Below are positions 38,304-45,738 of a stretch of DNA of 64,000 nucleotides, piece by piece. A program made the translations under genes and the position numbers. The stretch is from Pseudomonas alkylphenolica (GTDB lineage Bacteria > Pseudomonadota > Gammaproteobacteria > Pseudomonadales > Pseudomonadaceae), in the NCBI RefSeq assembly GCF_000746525.1, contig NZ_CP009048.1, forward strand, positions 4,715,501 to 4,779,500, in the 5' to 3' direction. Positions within the stretch are counted from its first letter, which is position 1. Every line of letters begins with the position of its first letter. The notes beneath the pieces were generated by a model, which was given only the letters and a program-made list of their open reading frames with translations, did not search any database and was not told where the DNA came from.

Positions 38304-39299
38304 TTATTTTGAAATTATTTCGCTGGAACCATCGGCATGGGTCTTGATGGCCACCGGCAGGATGCTCGGCAGAGCCCGCAACAAGGCGTCGGTATCGTCA
38401 CTGCTGAAGGTGCTGCTCAGGCGCAACGCCGCCACCTCGCCCGCGGCTACGCGCAAGGGTTGGCCACGATAGCGCGAGACTTCCTCGACCACTTCGCTCA
38501 GCGGCGCATCATTGAACACCAGCTTGCCCTTGCGCCAGGCGGTCAGCGCCGCAGCGTCCACCGCATAAGGTGTGGCGACCTGACCCTGGGCATCGATCTG
38601 CGAACCAAGACCGGCAGTGAGTAGCGCCTGGCTGGCGCCACTGCCCTGGACCCTCACCGAGCCTTGCTCTACGGCCACCCGGGTGCGGGCTGGATCCAGG
38701 CGCACGTCGAAACGAGTGCCAGTGACCGTGACCGTGCCATTGGCGGTGCTCACGACAAAAGGCCGTGTCGTGTCATGGGCGACACTGAACATGGCTTCCC
38801 CGGCGCTCAATTCGATTCGCCGTTGCCCGGCGCTGAAATCGACTTTCAGTTGCGTACGGCCATTGAGCTCCAGCTGTGAGCCGTCCGGCAGCTCGAGTTG
38901 GCGGCGTTCGCCCAAGGCCGTCTGCAACTGGTCCTGATAGTTGAGCTGATGCTGTTGCCAGCCGAACCAGCCAAGCCCCACGGCCGCGACTGCGACACCC
39001 GCGGCCAGCGCCTGCTGAATGAAGCGCCGACGCGGCAACGGGCGCACCGGATCGGCCAGGCACAACGCCTCGAGACGCGCACGCGGCAAAACATCTGCGG
39101 CGCCCCAGAGCTGACCGAGCAGATCGTACTCATGTTGATGCTGTGGGTGCTGCGCCAGCCAGCTGTCGAATTGCGCCTGTTGGTCTGCGCCCAACGCCCC
39201 GTCACGGGTCCGGGCAAACCACTGGGCTGCCTGCTCGCGCACGGCTTCGGTGCCACACAGGCACGCGTCATGATTCATGAAAACATTCGCCTGACTCAT
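38304..39299 (-). CDS. fecR: FecR-family anti-sigma factor/signal transducer
   Basis: Single-pass inner-membrane regulator, 331 residues. The cytoplasmic part (about 1-90, with QAAQWFARTRDGALGADQQAQFDSWLAQH) holds the sigma factor; a membrane segment lies at about 93-112 (ALAAGVAVAAVGLGWFGW); and the periplasmic FecR domain contains RTQLKVDFSAGQRRIELSAGEA. The C-terminus should contact the FecA STN domain. The ATG overlaps the fecI stop (ATGA), so both are translated together. Confidence 0.93.
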   Translation of the reverse strand: MSQANVFMNHDACLCGTEAVREQAAQWFARTRDGALGADQQAQFDSWLAQHPQHQHEYDLLGQLWGAADVLPRARLEALCLADPVRPLPRRRFIQQALAAGVAVAAVGLGWFGWQQHQLNYQDQLQTALGERRQLELPDGSQLELNGRTQLKVDFSAGQRRIELSAGEAMFSVAHDTTRPFVVSTANGTVTVTGTRFDVRLDPARTRVAVEQGSVRVQGSGASQALLTAGLGSQIDAQGQVATPYAVDAAALTAWRKGKLVFNDAPLSEVVEEVSRYRGQPLRVAAGEVAALRLSSTFSSDDTDALLRALPSILPVAIKTHADGSSEIISK

Positions 39300-39784
39300 C
39301 TCGTCGACACATCCAGGTGCTCACGCAGATGCCGGAGCGTGCGGATCATATACTTTTCGACCATGTTCTTGGTCAAGCCCATGCGTTCGGCGATTTCCGC
39401 CTGGGTCAGTCCTTCGAGCTTCTGCCAGATGAATACCCGGCGACAATTGAGCGGCAATTGCGCCAGGGCGCGCTCGACGCTGTCAGCCAGCTCGACGGCA
39501 TGCATGTAGGCCTCCGGGTCGCCACTGGCATCGCTGGCGGGATCGAATATGTCTTGCTCGACGGCCTGGCGGCGATCTTCGCGGCGGTAACCATCCACCG
39601 CAATATTGCGCGCGGTCTGGTGCAGATAAGCGCGGGGTTGCTCGACTCCGGCCTGGTTATTTTCCAGCACCCGGACAAACGCATCATGTGCCAGATCCTC
39701 GGCCTGCTGGCGATTGCGCAATTTGCGCGTCCAGGTGCCGATCAGCTCTTGGTAGTGGTCGAGAAAGCCTTTGTGTCGCGACAC
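39296..39784 (-). CDS. fecI: ECF sigma factor FecI
   Basis: RNA polymerase sigma factor of the iron-starvation ECF group, 162 residues from the GTG at 39784. Region 2 is seen as LRNRQQAEDLAHDAFVRVLE and YLHQTARNIAVDGYRRE; region 4 as LAQLPLNCRRVFIWQKLEGLTQAEIAERMGL. The frame remains open for about 80 codons upstream, but these are low-quality (basic and Ser-rich) and longer than any FecI, so the GTG is preferred. A Fur-box-like site lies 38 bp upstream. It should transcribe fecA when released by FecR. Confidence 0.88.
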   Translation of the reverse strand: MSRHKGFLDHYQELIGTWTRKLRNRQQAEDLAHDAFVRVLENNQAGVEQPRAYLHQTARNIAVDGYRREDRRQAVEQDIFDPASDASGDPEAYMHAVELADSVERALAQLPLNCRRVFIWQKLEGLTQAEIAERMGLTKNMVEKYMIRTLRHLREHLDVSTR

Positions 39785-39822
39785 GATGCGGGGGTCTTCG
39801 CCAAGCGATGAGGAATGACGCG

Positions 39823-39841
39823 AATAGTAATGTTTCTTATT
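39823..39841 (-). promoter_or_regulatory. Candidate Fur box upstream of fecI
   Basis: On the minus strand AATAAGAAACATTACTATT is roughly symmetrical and agrees with 12 of 18 defined positions of the Pseudomonas Fur consensus. Its place 38 bp before fecI suits iron repression of fecIR. The match is moderate. Confidence 0.42.
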
Positions 39842-40058
39842 AAGCGCAGCAATCGAAGATGATTGCAGGCGACGAAGCGTGATCGGGATAAAAAATGTAC
39901 TGCTGCCAACGCGCAGGATGGCCGCCGAGCACGAAAAAAAAATTGAACGCCATCGCCCTGTGTCCCTGAAATGCGTGCGTGATTTCTGGCGGCCAACTGA
40001 GGTCTTTTTTGCCACTTTCGTCGCTAAATTCGCCGATCACACAGCGTGAAAGCAAACT

Positions 40059-40099
40059 TACCGAATAGCTGAAAGATCTGCGGGCTTTTCGGTATTTTT
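40059..40099 (+). terminator. Terminator-like hairpin with T5 tail, no upstream gene
   Basis: TACCGAA pairs with TTCGGTA, with an inner AGC/GCT extension, followed directly by TTTTT. There is no plus-strand protein gene before it, so it may end an unannotated small RNA starting after about 39860. Confidence 0.45.
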
Positions 40100-40248
40100 A
40101 ACGCTTTTGTCATCAAATTGAACATCTACTGTTTACCTGGGTCGGTTAAAAAGTGGCTGTGCAAGATGGGGCGACAGACGTGTGCAAAATCGCGACATTT
40201 TTTGTTGATCTTGAGCCCCTCAGGTCCTAAAGTTCGCGCCGAACGTCC

Positions 40249-40308
40249 ATGCTGGAAACGATCCATCCGGCTCAAGTACTGACGACGAGACAGCAAGGTC
40301 ACCCGTAG
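40249..40308 (+). other. Small ORF in the speC leader (19 codons)
   Basis: ATG at 40249 runs in frame to TAG at 40308 (MLETIHPAQVLTTRQQGHP). Its last codons lie within the 5' arm of the terminator at 40295-40337, the geometry of a leader peptide in transcription attenuation. There is no clear Shine-Dalgarno sequence, which weakens the case; a small GTTCG/CGAAC hairpin precedes it. Confidence 0.3.
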
Positions 40309-40337
40309 CTCGCTTTATCACGCACGGTGACCTTTTT
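40295..40337 (+). terminator. Intrinsic terminator in the speC leader
   Basis: AAGGTCACC (40295-40303) pairs with GGTGACCTT (40326-40334), ending in TTTTT (40333-40337). It lies 105 bp before the decarboxylase ATG on the same strand, with no gene before it on that strand, so it is placed like an attenuator. Confidence 0.68.
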
Positions 40338-40442
40338 GCTTTCGGCGACATGCCTTGGGAAGTAGGCGAACCAAAGTGGGGATACGGAGGGCGTTCAGTT
40401 GCAGCCACTTTTTTATTCAGTTTGCCCATGGAGTCCCTAAGC

Positions 40443-41606
40443 ATGTCGATTCAGGTCGAAGACTACTTCGCGCGCGATACCTTTCAAAAAATGAAGGCGT
40501 TCGCCGACAAGCAAGAAACCCCGTTCGTGCTCATCGACACCCAGATGATCAGCCAGGCCTACGACGACCTGCGTGCCGGTTTCGAATTCGCCAAGGTTTA
40601 CTACGCGGTCAAGGCCAACCCGGCCGTGGAAATCATCGACCTGCTCAAGGAAAAAGGCTCGAGCTTCGACATCGCCTCGATCTACGAGCTGGACAAAGTG
40701 ATGGGCCGCGGCGTCAGCGCCGATCGCATCAGCTATGGCAACACCATCAAAAAATCCAAGGACATCCGCTACTTCTACGAGAAGGGCGTGCGTCTGTATG
40801 CCACCGACTCCGAAGCCGACCTGCGCAATATCGCCAAGGCCGCGCCGGGTTCGAAGGTTTACGTGCGTATCCTCACCGAAGGCTCGACCACTGCCGACTG
40901 GCCGCTGTCGCGCAAGTTCGGCTGCCAGACCGACATGGCCATGGACCTGCTGATCCTCGCCCGCGACCTGGGCCTGGTGCCTTACGGTGTGTCTTTCCAC
41001 GTAGGTTCGCAGCAGCGTGACATCAGCGTCTGGGACGCGGCGATCGCCAAGGTCAAAGTGATCTTCGAACGCCTGAAGGAAGAAGACGGCATCGAACTCA
41101 AGCTGATCAACATGGGTGGCGGCTTCCCGGCCAACTACATCACCCGTACCAACAGCCTGGAAACCTACGCCGAAGAAATCATCCGCTTCCTCAAGGAAGA
41201 CTTCGGTGACGACCTGCCGGAAATCATCCTCGAACCAGGCCGTTCGCTGATCGCCAACGCCGGCATCCTGGTCAGCGAAGTGGTATTGGTGGCGCGCAAG
41301 TCGCGTACCGCAGTCGAGCGTTGGGTCTACACCGACGTCGGCAAATTCTCCGGCCTGATCGAAACCATGGACGAGTCGATCAAGTTCCCGATCTGGACCG
41401 AGAAGAAAGGCGAGATGGAAGAAGTCGTGATCGCCGGCCCGACCTGCGACAGCGCCGACATCATGTACGAACACTACAAGTACGGCCTGCCGCTGAACCT
41501 GGCCATCGGTGACCGCCTGTACTGGCTGTCGACCGGTGCGTATACCACCAGCTACAGCGCGGTGGAGTTCAATGGCTTTCCGCCCCTGAAAGCCTACTAC
41601 CTGTAA
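40443..41606 (+). CDS. speC: Ornithine/lysine decarboxylase (alanine racemase-fold type)
   Basis: PLP-dependent decarboxylase of fold III, 387 residues, producing putrescine from ornithine (and cadaverine from lysine in some pseudomonads). The PLP lysine is Lys57 in YYAVKANP; the dimer-interface catalytic Cys lies in GPTCDSAD; HVGSQ and GGGFP motifs are present. It resembles SpeC of P. aeruginosa, which also neighbours the piu genes. The ATG at 40443 is preceded by GGAGTCCCTAAGC. Its leader carries a terminator and may be attenuated. Confidence 0.94.
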   Translation: MSIQVEDYFARDTFQKMKAFADKQETPFVLIDTQMISQAYDDLRAGFEFAKVYYAVKANPAVEIIDLLKEKGSSFDIASIYELDKVMGRGVSADRISYGNTIKKSKDIRYFYEKGVRLYATDSEADLRNIAKAAPGSKVYVRILTEGSTTADWPLSRKFGCQTDMAMDLLILARDLGLVPYGVSFHVGSQQRDISVWDAAIAKVKVIFERLKEEDGIELKLINMGGGFPANYITRTNSLETYAEEIIRFLKEDFGDDLPEIILEPGRSLIANAGILVSEVVLVARKSRTAVERWVYTDVGKFSGLIETMDESIKFPIWTEKKGEMEEVVIAGPTCDSADIMYEHYKYGLPLNLAIGDRLYWLSTGAYTTSYSAVEFNGFPPLKAYYL

Positions 41607-41637
41607 TGACGGTATCGGGCTGCTGAGCACACCATCA

Positions 41638-41670
41638 CGGGGCCGCTGCTGAAAATCAGCAACGGCCCCG
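41638..41670. terminator. Bidirectional hairpin between speC and the Sel1 gene
   Basis: CGGGGCCG...CGGCCCCG with an inner GCTGA/TCAGC stem, in the gap between the two convergent genes. No T-tract on either side, but position and strength suit termination from both directions. Confidence 0.6.
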
Positions 41671-41678
41671 CGTTACAT

Positions 41679-42437
41679 TCAGCGCCCGGCTTCGAGTTGC
41701 GCCAAGCGTTCTCGGTAGGTAATTGCCAGGCTACGGATTTCGGGCTGTTCGGCCTGCTCCAAGGCCGGGCCGGCTACCCTCAGGAAATTCTCGTTGCCAG
41801 CGACTAACGCGCGCTGCAACCAGGCCAGGGCCTCTTGTGTCTGCCCCTGAGCCGCCAATACCCCGGCATGACTGAACTGTCCGCGAAAATCTCCGGCCTC
41901 AGCTGAACGCTGGTACCAACGCTGTGCGCCTGACACATCGAGCGGGCAATGCAGACCTTCCTCCAGATAGCGCCCCAGCAAGTTCATCGACTTGGCATGG
42001 CCGAGTTCGGCCGCTTGCCGATACCAGGCCAGCGCTGCTACGTCGTCCAGGGCAACACCCCGCCCGGTAGCGAGCATATTGGCGCGGTTGTACATCCCCC
42101 AGTCCAGCCCGGCTCGCGCCGCCCGGTCATAGTGCCGAGCAGCCCGAGCAAGATCCACTTCCCCGCCCCAACCATGCTCCAGGCAACGCCCGAGCATATT
42201 GTCAGCCATGGCACTGCCATGCGCGGCCGCTATGGCAAACCAGCGCCGAGCCAGACCAGAATCCTGCTCGATGCCACGCCCGTCGAGCAGGATCTGCCCA
42301 AGCAGCAACTGGGCCTCCACTACCTCCTGCCCCGCTGCAGCCAATATCGCCTGAGCAGCCTTTGCCGGGCTGTGCTCAAGCATCTGGGCGAACTGCTCGC
42401 TGTCGACTTCCTGCCGATTACGCATTGCGAAAGCCAT
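41679..42437 (-). CDS. Sel1-like repeat protein
   Basis: 252-residue soluble protein made of about five Sel1 repeats (pattern A...L......G.GV..D...A..WYRQAAE.GH..). It immediately follows piuC (3-nt gap) on the same strand, matching PA4516 in P. aeruginosa, and is probably co-regulated by iron. Sel1 proteins act as adaptor scaffolds; no partner is known here. No signal peptide is seen. Confidence 0.87.
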   Translation of the reverse strand: MAFAMRNRQEVDSEQFAQMLEHSPAKAAQAILAAAGQEVVEAQLLLGQILLDGRGIEQDSGLARRWFAIAAAHGSAMADNMLGRCLEHGWGGEVDLARAARHYDRAARAGLDWGMYNRANMLATGRGVALDDVAALAWYRQAAELGHAKSMNLLGRYLEEGLHCPLDVSGAQRWYQRSAEAGDFRGQFSHAGVLAAQGQTQEALAWLQRALVAGNENFLRVAGPALEQAEQPEIRSLAITYRERLAQLEAGR

Positions 42438-42440
42438 GCC

Positions 42441-43121
42441 TCAGACCTCGACCCAACGGCGCAGCAGGTTGTGATAGGTACCGGTCAGCTGGATCAGTGC
42501 CGGGTGATCGGGCATGTCTGCTGTCAGCTGCTGGATAGCGTTATCCATCTCGAACAGCAAAGCACGCTGACTGTCTTCGCGAACCAGGCTCTGGGTCCAG
42601 AAGAACGCGGCATAGCGTGCGCCACGCGTGACCGGGTTGACCTTGTGCAGGCTGGTACCCGGATAGAGCACCAGGTCCCCTGCCGCCAGCTTCACTTGCT
42701 GCACACCGTAGGTGTCCTGGATCACCAGCTCACCACCGTCGTAGTCCTCGGGGTTGCTCAGGAACAGGGTCGAGGACAGGTCGGTACGCACCCGCTCGTG
42801 GCTGCCGCGGGGCTGGCGCAGAGCGTTATCAATGTGAAAACCGAAATTGCCACCTTCGCGATAGCAGTTGATCAAGGGCGGGAAGACCTTGTGCGGCAGC
42901 GCCGCCGACATGAACTGTGGGTGCTGCCACAAACGCTCGATCAGCGCCGTGCCGATTTCCTTGGCCAGTGGATGGCCTTCTGGAAGCTGCAGGTTGTGCT
43001 TGGCCTTGGCCGACTGATAACCCGCAGTGATCTTGCCGTCAGCCCACTCGGTCCGCTCCAGCGCCTCACGGATACGCGTGACTTCCTCGGTGGAGAACAG
43101 TCCGGAAATGTGTAGCAGCAT
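42441..43121 (-). CDS. piuC: Fe(II)/2-oxoglutarate-dependent PKHD-type hydroxylase PiuC
   Basis: 226-residue prolyl-4-hydroxylase-like dioxygenase, the same length as P. aeruginosa PiuC. Metal ligands are His96 and Asp98 (GFHIDNA) and His159 (SLHKVN), and Arg169 is placed to bind 2-oxoglutarate. The ATG at 43121 gives [10 protein letters not shown]; an earlier in-frame start is unneeded. It is divergent from piuA, and a strong Fur box lies between. Iron uptake role is by association; the hydroxylated substrate is unknown. Confidence 0.92.
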   Translation of the reverse strand: MLLHISGLFSTEEVTRIREALERTEWADGKITAGYQSAKAKHNLQLPEGHPLAKEIGTALIERLWQHPQFMSAALPHKVFPPLINCYREGGNFGFHIDNALRQPRGSHERVRTDLSSTLFLSNPEDYDGGELVIQDTYGVQQVKLAAGDLVLYPGTSLHKVNPVTRGARYAAFFWTQSLVREDSQRALLFEMDNAIQQLTADMPDHPALIQLTGTYHNLLRRWVEV

Positions 43122-43153
43122 GGCGCGGGCACCTGAAGGCATAAAAAGATGTC

Positions 43154-43172
43154 AATGATATTTATTCCCATT
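43154..43172. promoter_or_regulatory. Fur box upstream of piuC
   Basis: AATGATATTTATTCCCATT differs at only two defined positions from the Pseudomonas Fur consensus AATGATAATNATTCTCATT. It lies 33 bp before the piuC start and could also influence piuA 170 bp away. Confidence 0.8.
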
Positions 43173-43260
43173 GACTCGCCACAAGCCCTTTCTGAGGGGT
43201 GCGACGTTTCAGCAATGGAAACCCGCACTTACAAATTGTAAATATTGTAAATTCCCCGCA

Positions 43261-43279
43261 AATAGCAACATTTCTCAAT
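43261..43279 (+). promoter_or_regulatory. Weaker Fur-box-like site upstream of piuA
   Basis: AATAGCAACATTTCTCAAT agrees with the Fur consensus at 13 of 18 defined positions and lies 63 bp before piuA. The surrounding sequence is AT-rich and suits a promoter. Confidence 0.4.
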
Positions 43280-43341
43280 TGTTACTCATATTTGTTTACA
43301 TTATATTTCGCGGCCTTGAAAACCTGGGGAAGGGGACCACC

Positions 43342-45633
43342 ATGCCGCGTCACTATGTGCCAACCGCTGTCAGTTCACCACGCTTTCTCGCCTCTGCCAT
43401 TGGTGTAGCACTTACTGCTACCTCCGCCGCACACCTGGCTTATGCCGCAGAAGCTGAGTCGGCCAAGAACGACGCGATTGCCCTGGACGCGACCAGCGTT
43501 ACCGGCCAGGCCGACGCGGCAAGCACTGATTACAAGGTGGAGAGTGCCTCTTCGCCGAAGTACACCGCACCGCTGGTGGATATTCCACGCAGCGTGACCG
43601 TAATCCCTCAGCAGGTCATCAAGGACACCAATGCCCTTAACCTGCAGGACGCCCTGCGTACTGTGCCAGGCATCACCATGGGCGCCGGCGAAGGCGGCAA
43701 CCCGTCAGGCGACCGTCCCTTCATTCGTGGCTTCGACTCGCAAAGCTCGATGTACCTGGACGGTGTACGTGACACTGGCTCACAAACCCGTGAGATCTTC
43801 GCGATTGAATCGGTCGAAGTCGCCAAGGGCCCGAACTCGACTATCGGCGGCCGTGGTGCGGCGGGCGGTACCATCAACCTGGTGAGCAAACGCGCCCACA
43901 TGGGCAACTCCACCGACGCTGGCTTCACCTGGGGCTCGGACCAGACCCAACGCTACACCTTCGATGGCAACTATCAGTTCCTCGACACCGCCGCGTTCCG
44001 CCTGAACCTGATGAGTCACGCAAGCAACGTCGCCGGCCGTGACGAGGTCAACTATGACCGTTGGGGCGTAGCACCGTCGCTGGTCTTCGGCCTGGGTACC
44101 GAAACCCGCCTGAGCCTGGATTACTACCACATGGAAAGCGATGACCTGCCAGATTCAGGCATCCCTTACAGCCTAAAATCCGGCAGTTCCGCCAATCGTA
44201 CGTCGGCAAATCCCGACAAGCCGACGGATGGCGGCGACAGTGACAACTTCTACGGTCTGGTTGGCCGCGACTTCTTCAAGAGCCGCGCAGATATCGCCAC
44301 CATCGCTCTGGAACATGACCTGAGCGATGCACTGACCATCAGGAATACCCTGCGCCACGGCAACACCCTGCAGGATTACATCTACAGTCAGCCTGACGAC
44401 AGCAAAGGCAACATCCTCAAGGGTGAAGTCTGGCGTCGCCCGAACAACCGTGTCGCCAATACCCGCACCACCACCAACCAGACCGACCTGTTCGGCGAGG
44501 TGTACATCGGCGGGTTCAAGAACACGTTCTCTACCGGTATCGAGTTGAGCCGCGAAGCCTCGACCAAGGAAGGCTACGACGTTACCGGCTTCAAGTCGGG
44601 TGACTGTTCCAAAGGTGAAGGCCTGATTCCGGGCGTGTGCACCTCGTTCACCAACCCGGACCCGAATGAGGCATGGGGTGGTAGCGTCAGCCGCACCAAC
44701 GCGGGTGCCGACACCACCAGCAACACCCGCGCCATCTACCTGACCGACACCCTGGAACTGGATCCTGCCTGGTTGCTGACCATGGGCTTGCGCTATGACC
44801 ATTTCGACACCAAGGCCAAGACCAAAGTCGCCAGTGGCGCCACCAGCTTCAAGACCGAAGACACCAGCGAGTTCGTCACCGGCCAACTGGGCTTGACGTG
44901 GAAGCCTGCGGAAAACGGCAGCATCTACATTTCCTATGCCACCTCGGCGACCCCCGCTGGCGCTTCGCTGGGTGAAGGCAGCGACGGTAACCCGCTGCTG
45001 ACGGCCACGACCAGCAGCGAACTGAAACCGGAAGAAACCACCAACTACGAAATCGGCACCAAGTGGGACCTGCTGGACCAACGCCTGGCCCTGACCGCCG
45101 CGGTTTTCCGCACCGAGAAGGAAAACGCCCGGGTACTGGTCAGCAGCAACACTTACGAGAACGTCGGCAAAAGCCGTGTGGACGGTCTGGAACTGACAGC
45201 CACCGGTAAATTGACCAATAACTGGCAAGTCTTTGCGGGCTACACCTACATGGACGCCAAACTGGTCGATGGCGGCAAGCAAAATGTGGGGGGTGTATTC
45301 GTCGACAGCCCGAACAACGACAACCAGATGCCAAACACCCCGAATAACAGCCTGACCTTGTGGACCACCTACAACGTCACCCCGAAACTGACCGTCGGTG
45401 GCGGTGCCTTCTATGTCGATGACGTATTTGGCAACGTCAACAACACCGTTATGGTCGACTCGTACTGGCGCTACGACGCCATGGCCAGCTACAAGCTGAC
45501 CAAGAACGTCGATCTGCAGTTGAACGTGCAGAACCTCACCAACGAGGTCTACTACGACAAGGCCTACGGTGCCCATTACGCCAACCAGGCAGCCGGACGC
45601 ACCGCCCTGATGACCACCAGCTTCCACTTCTGA
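43342..45633 (+). CDS. piuA: TonB-dependent siderophore receptor PiuA
   Basis: 763-residue outer membrane receptor (Fiu/PiuA type) for catecholate siderophores and catechol-bearing antibiotics. Signal peptide ends near AYA-AE; plug domain shows DIPRSVTVIPQQVIKD, LRTVPGITMGAGEGGNPSGD and FIRGFDSQSSMYLDGVRD; the barrel ends in TTSFHF. The ATG at 43342 follows GGGGAAGGGGACCACC. Divergent from piuC across Fur sites, with a reductase gene downstream as in P. aeruginosa. Confidence 0.93.
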   Translation: MPRHYVPTAVSSPRFLASAIGVALTATSAAHLAYAAEAESAKNDAIALDATSVTGQADAASTDYKVESASSPKYTAPLVDIPRSVTVIPQQVIKDTNALNLQDALRTVPGITMGAGEGGNPSGDRPFIRGFDSQSSMYLDGVRDTGSQTREIFAIESVEVAKGPNSTIGGRGAAGGTINLVSKRAHMGNSTDAGFTWGSDQTQRYTFDGNYQFLDTAAFRLNLMSHASNVAGRDEVNYDRWGVAPSLVFGLGTETRLSLDYYHMESDDLPDSGIPYSLKSGSSANRTSANPDKPTDGGDSDNFYGLVGRDFFKSRADIATIALEHDLSDALTIRNTLRHGNTLQDYIYSQPDDSKGNILKGEVWRRPNNRVANTRTTTNQTDLFGEVYIGGFKNTFSTGIELSREASTKEGYDVTGFKSGDCSKGEGLIPGVCTSFTNPDPNEAWGGSVSRTNAGADTTSNTRAIYLTDTLELDPAWLLTMGLRYDHFDTKAKTKVASGATSFKTEDTSEFVTGQLGLTWKPAENGSIYISYATSATPAGASLGEGSDGNPLLTATTSSELKPEETTNYEIGTKWDLLDQRLALTAAVFRTEKENARVLVSSNTYENVGKSRVDGLELTATGKLTNNWQVFAGYTYMDAKLVDGGKQNVGGVFVDSPNNDNQMPNTPNNSLTLWTTYNVTPKLTVGGGAFYVDDVFGNVNNTVMVDSYWRYDAMASYKLTKNVDLQLNVQNLTNEVYYDKAYGAHYANQAAGRTALMTTSFHF

Positions 45634-45647
45634 GTGCGCTGACTGGC

Positions 45648-45679
45648 AAGCCCCGTTCATTCCGGTGAACGGGGCTTTT
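45648..45679 (+). terminator. Intrinsic terminator after piuA
   Basis: AAGCCCCGTTCA and TGAACGGGGCTT form a perfect 12-bp stem with a 6-nt loop and TTTT in the tail, 15 nt after the piuA stop. Confidence 0.88.
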
Positions 45680-45738
45680 GTGTATCAAGGCATAATGCGC
45701 GACTCATTCGTATTTGCGGTAAGACAAGGGTGATCGAT

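Larger units (their letters stand above)
39785..40442. other. 658-bp intergenic region between fecI and speC
   Basis: A long, relatively AT-rich spacer between divergent genes. It contains a Fur-box-like site (39823-39841), a plus-strand terminator-like hairpin with a T5 tail (40059-40099), and the speC leader with a second terminator (40295-40337) and small ORF (40249-40308). No annotated-type gene was recognised. Confidence 0.65.

Noticed and set aside
39785..40015. N-terminal extension of FecI by about 77 codons
   Set aside because: The extra residues are Ser/Arg-rich without similarity to sigma factors, and the GTG at 39784 gives the standard length.
43230..43260. AT-rich direct repeat (ATTGTAAATATTGTAAATT) before piuA as a regulator site
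   Set aside because: It fits no known operator and may simply be promoter-associated AT-richness.
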